Source of the DNA: Motiliproteus sp047622605
GTDB taxonomy: Bacteria; Pseudomonadota; Gammaproteobacteria; Pseudomonadales; Balneatricaceae
DNA: 6,722 bases
Assembly (NCBI GenBank): GCA_047622605.1
Contig: JBLHND010000180.1
Span: 1 to 6,722, forward strand
Direction of reading: 5' to 3'
Positions 4,625 through 6,722 of this stretch are shown in pieces. The position numbers and the translations under genes were made by a program. A model generated the notes under the pieces. That model was not told the DNA's origin. It made no database searches and worked only from the letters and a program-made list of their open reading frames with translations. Positions within the stretch are counted from its first letter, which is position 1; the number at the start of each line of letters is the position of its first letter.

Positions 4625-4653
4625 ATTATAATCGGCTTGAAAGGGTCTGGCCA
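4625..4653 (-). promoter_or_regulatory. Candidate yccA promoter
   Basis: On the minus strand TGGCCA (complement of 4648-4653, four of six -35 matches) is followed after exactly 17 nt by TATAAT (complement of 4625-4630). The leader would be about 110 nt. The same AT core also reads TATAAT on the plus strand at 4627-4632, but that version has no good -35. Motif evidence only. Confidence 0.4.
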
Positions 4654-4654
4654 G

Positions 4655-4682
4655 TTGACTTGGCGGCTCTGCCACTTACCAT
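4655..4682 (+). promoter_or_regulatory. Candidate truC promoter
   Basis: TTGACT at 4655-4660 (five of six -35 matches) is followed after 16 nt by TACCAT at 4677-4682 (four of six -10 matches), giving a start near 4690 and a leader of about 26 nt. It overlaps the end of the divergent yccA promoter candidate, so both genes may fire from one short region. Confidence 0.45.
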
Positions 4683-4715
4683 GGTCGCTGGCCTCGTTAT
4701 GGTGAAACCTGTGTT

Positions 4716-5465
4716 ATGTCCGTACTCGAACTCTATTACCAGGACGATCACTATGTCGTGATCGATAAGCCCAGCGGGCTGCTGGTACATCGCAGTCCTA
4801 TCGATCGCCGTGAGCGACGCTTTGCCCTGCAGCTGCTGCGTGACCAGCTGGGGCAGCATGTCTATCCGGTTCATCGGCTGGATAAGCCGACCTCGGGGTT
4901 GATGATCTTCGCCCTGCATTCTGAGGCTGCGGGCAAGATGCAGCTGGCCTTTCGTGAACATCAGGTGCATAAGACCTACCAGGCGATCGTTCGCGGGCAC
5001 GCGGCAGATAGCGGGGTGATCGACTATGCGCTGAGCGATAAGCGCGAGAAAGAGGAGAAGCGCCACGCCGATGATATCCGCCCCCCTCAGGACGCCCTGA
5101 CCCATTATCGCTGCATCGCGCGGGCCGAGCTTGAGATTCCGCTGGGGCGCTATGCCAGCTGCCGTTACTCGCTGGTAGAGATGCAGCCGCAGACTGGGCG
5201 CAAGCACCAGTTGCGGCGGCACATGAAGCATCTCGATCATCATATGATCGGTGATACCCGCTATGGCGATGGCAGGCACAACACGTTATTCAGAGAGCAT
5301 TTTAACAATCAACGATTACTGCTGTTCGCCACGGGGTTAGACTTCGTGCATCCTTATACCGAGAAACACATTAAGATCCAGGCACCTATCCCCGTCGAGT
5401 TGCAGCCGTTGTTTGCTGCGCTGGGCTGGGATCGTCCGGATATACGTAGCGTTACTATTGCTTAG
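4716..5465 (+). CDS. truC: tRNA pseudouridine(65) synthase TruC
   Basis: A 249-residue RluA-family pseudouridine synthase of the TruC type, which isomerises U65 in the T-stem of certain tRNAs. The N-terminus VLELYYQDDHYVVIDKPSGL (3-22) and LLVHRSPIDRR (22-32) lead to the catalytic motif VHRLDKPTSG (52-61) with nucleophile Asp56. The family tyrosine lies in KTYQAIVRG (86-94), and the RNA-facing QTGRKHQLRRHMKHLDHHMI (159-178) closely parallels E. coli TruC (about 260 residues). There is no S4 RNA-binding domain, as expected for TruC. No strong ribosome binding site precedes the ATG at 4716 (GGTGA about ten bases upstream at best), but the homologous N-terminus supports this start. A related 23S rRNA synthase (RluA) is the alternative; the LLVHRS and QTGRKHQLRRH wording favours TruC. 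Confidence 0.93.
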   Translation: MSVLELYYQDDHYVVIDKPSGLLVHRSPIDRRERRFALQLLRDQLGQHVYPVHRLDKPTSGLMIFALHSEAAGKMQLAFREHQVHKTYQAIVRGHAADSGVIDYALSDKREKEEKRHADDIRPPQDALTHYRCIARAELEIPLGRYASCRYSLVEMQPQTGRKHQLRRHMKHLDHHMIGDTRYGDGRHNTLFREHFNNQRLLLFATGLDFVHPYTEKHIKIQAPIPVELQPLFAALGWDRPDIRSVTIA

Positions 5466-5502
5466 ATTAAAAAACCTAGATGCGAATTTGTAGAGAGCAG
5501 CC

Positions 5503-6291
5503 ATGAAACAGCCTTACCAGGCGTCGGACGACGTCATATCCATCCAGTCTCGCTTAAGAGACGCTAAGCCGCTGATGATCGGCATCATAGGCGCGATGGA
5601 GGAGGAGGTGACCTATCTGCGCGATCAGCTCGAGCAGCGTCAGGATATGACGCTGGCAGGCTACGATTTTCACAGTGGGCTGCTGGCCGGACAGCAGGTC
5701 GTGTTGCTTAAATCGGGTATCGGCAAGGTCAATGCGGCGATCGGCACTACGATCCTGCTGGAACGCTACAGCCCTGATTGCATCATCAATACCGGATCGG
5801 CGGGCGGCTTTGGTGCCGACCTGGAAATTGGTGATGTGGTGATCTCGTCCGAGGTGCGGCAGCATGATTTTGATCTGACCGTATTTGGTTACGAGCATGG
5901 ACAGGTGCCGCAGATGCCCCCCGCTTTTGAGCCCGACCCGTTGCTGGTGACTATCGCCCAACGCAGTATCAAGGCGGTGGATGGCGTGAAGACGGTGCTG
6001 GGTCTGATCGCGACTGGCGATGCGTTTATGGCCGATCCTGCCAAGGTGGCAGAGGCGCGCGCCAACTTTCCGCAGATGCTGGCGGTGGAGATGGAAGCCG
6101 GCGCCATCGCTCAAACCTGCTTCCGCTTTAAAGTGCCTTTTATTATCTTCAGGGCGCTGTCGGATATCGCGGGTAAAGAATCGTCGATCTCGTTCGATCA
6201 GTTTCTGGAACAAGCCGGGATTCTTTCGGCTTATCAGGTGATAGAGATGGTCGGTGAGCTGGCTCAATATCACAGTCGGCAGGCCGTTTAA
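5503..6291 (+). CDS. mtnN: 5'-methylthioadenosine/S-adenosylhomocysteine nucleosidase
   Basis: MtnN (Pfs, MTA/SAH nucleosidase) removes adenine from methylthioadenosine, S-adenosylhomocysteine and 5'-deoxyadenosine, by-products of S-adenosylmethionine use; with LuxS it can feed autoinducer-2 synthesis. The core begins at MIGIIGAMEEEV (25-36; Glu35 matches the general-acid Glu12 of E. coli). It continues with LLKSGIGKVNAAI (68-80), INTGSAGGFG (95-104), TGDAFM (171-176), VEMEAGAIAQ (195-204, Glu198 matching Glu174) and RALSDIAG (217-224, catalytic Asp221). All key residues are present. The 262 residues include 24 extra at the N-terminus relative to E. coli; the internal ATG at 5575 would give the usual length, but only the ATG at 5503 has a fair Shine-Dalgarno (GTAGAGAG, about 7 nt away). 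It follows truC by 37 nt and may be cotranscribed. Confidence 0.96.
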   Translation: MKQPYQASDDVISIQSRLRDAKPLMIGIIGAMEEEVTYLRDQLEQRQDMTLAGYDFHSGLLAGQQVVLLKSGIGKVNAAIGTTILLERYSPDCIINTGSAGGFGADLEIGDVVISSEVRQHDFDLTVFGYEHGQVPQMPPAFEPDPLLVTIAQRSIKAVDGVKTVLGLIATGDAFMADPAKVAEARANFPQMLAVEMEAGAIAQTCFRFKVPFIIFRALSDIAGKESSISFDQFLEQAGILSAYQVIEMVGELAQYHSRQAV

Positions 6292-6327
6292 TTTTTTATA
6301 GGCGTTCGTTTTTTAGACCTTCATTTT

Positions 6328-6331
6328 AGGA
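6328..6331 (+). promoter_or_regulatory. Ribosome binding site of the aminotransferase gene
   Basis: AGGA stands ten bases before the ATG at 6342, within the AT-rich 50-nt gap after mtnN. It is the only Shine-Dalgarno-like stretch there and supports this start. Confidence 0.5.
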
Positions 6332-6341
6332 CTTATACTTT

Positions 6342-6722
6342 ATGATTGAATCCTTCTATCCCCCCGAGAGAACCCTGATGGGTCCAGGCCCCTCTGATGT
6401 CAGTCCCCGTGTATTGGCGGCTATGGCGCGACCGACTATCGGCCATCTAGATCCTGAATTTATTCGAATGATGGATGAGGTTAAACAGTTGTTGCAGTAC
6501 GCACTCAAGACCAAGAATGCCCTGACCATGCCTATATCGGCACCCGGGTCTGCCGGCATGGAGGCCTGCTTTGTTAATCTAGTGGAGCCCGGTGATCGAG
6601 TGATCGTGTGTCAGAACGGCGTCTTTGGCGGCCGTATGGCCGAAAATGTGCGTCGCTTTGGCGGTGAGGTGATTCTGGTCGAAGACGACTGGGGCACGCC
6701 GGTCAGTCTGGCCAAGGTAGAG
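6342..6722 (+). CDS. Class V aminotransferase, alanine/serine-glyoxylate type (5' part)
   Basis: The first 127 codons of a pyridoxal-phosphate enzyme of aminotransferase class V; the gene runs past the window end. The N-terminus YPPERTLMGPGPSDVSPRVL (6-25), the stretch TIGHLDPEFIRMMDEVKQLL (32-51) and APGSAGMEACFVNLVEPGDR (67-86) are typical of alanine-glyoxylate and serine-glyoxylate/pyruvate aminotransferases, which move amino groups between alanine or serine and glyoxylate or pyruvate. The PGSAGMEA turn is where the cofactor phosphate binds in this fold. The PLP-binding lysine and the substrate-specificity residues lie beyond the window, so alanine versus serine use and any role in glycine/serine metabolism remain open. 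It follows mtnN by 50 nt on the same strand. Confidence 0.9.
   Translation, partial: MIESFYPPERTLMGPGPSDVSPRVLAAMARPTIGHLDPEFIRMMDEVKQLLQYALKTKNALTMPISAPGSAGMEACFVNLVEPGDRVIVCQNGVFGGRMAENVRRFGGEVILVEDDWGTPVSLAKVE

Noticed and set aside
4626..5279. 217-codon minus-strand ORF opposite truC
   Set aside because: Lies fully antisense to a confident TruC, shows no domain, and is arginine/proline/glutamine rich as expected for a reverse-frame shadow of a GC-rich gene.
5554..6273. 239-codon minus-strand ORF opposite mtnN
   Set aside because: Antisense to a gene with all catalytic motifs intact; composition rich in His, Arg, Gln and no recognisable fold.
6277..6297. Possible terminator at the mtnN end (CGGC-AG-GCCG followed by TTTTTT)
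   Set aside because: The stem is only 4 bp with a 2-nt loop, too small to form a stable terminator hairpin, although a six-T run follows the stop.
6334..6339. TATACT as a -10 box for the aminotransferase
   Set aside because: It would place the transcript start at or after the ATG at 6342; more likely chance in AT-rich sequence.

Overview
The window reads as a chromosomal segment of a gammaproteobacterium. The basis is a complete sulfur-relay set tusD-tusC-tusB-tusE next to yccA, a TruC-type tRNA pseudouridine synthase, an Escherichia-like MtnN and a DUF1285 gene; the many GATC sites fit a Dam-type lineage. Genus cannot be read from the sequence, but a marine or aquatic relative of the Oceanospirillales, Alteromonadales or Pseudomonadales would fit. 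Most of the window is compact core-type sequence; only the first ~700 bases look accessory.

Left edge (1 to about 710): the 3' end of a GFA-family (CENP-V/GFA) gene, then a ~100-nt region resembling a degenerate integron attC site, a small VOC/glyoxalase-fold gene with a strong ribosome binding site, and an inverted repeat overlapping its stop codon. This part is AT-richer and has the layout of integron gene cassettes. It is followed by ~300 nt without a gene, holding a TATAAT box and a 7-bp hairpin ahead of the next gene.

Middle (965 to 2034): a DUF1285 gene on the plus strand converges on a stand-alone cheW on the minus strand. The ~190-nt gap between cheW and tusE holds three 11-bp direct repeats, a short hairpin and an 8-G run just upstream of the cheW ribosome binding site.

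Minus-strand block (2225 to 4510): transcription order is yccA, a rho-independent terminator, then tusD-tusC-tusB-tusE with a 4-nt overlap and very short gaps. TusDCB and TusE relay persulfide sulfur toward MnmA for 2-thiolation of U34 in tRNA. TusE has Ser in place of the second DsrC cysteine, so this is the tRNA-thiolation version and not dissimilatory sulfur metabolism. YccA is a seven-helix Bax-inhibitor-1 family membrane protein; a 16/17-bp repeat containing its last codons and stop is present three times in tandem.

Plus-strand block (4716 to the end): truC (tRNA pseudouridine 65), mtnN (MTA/SAH nucleosidase) and the start of a class V aminotransferase of the alanine/serine-glyoxylate type, cut by the window end. 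The theme of the right two thirds is tRNA modification plus recycling of S-adenosylmethionine by-products. I found no CRISPR array, transposase, phage gene, tRNA, rRNA or plainly new multi-gene system; the best leads are the integron-like left edge and several short repeat structures.
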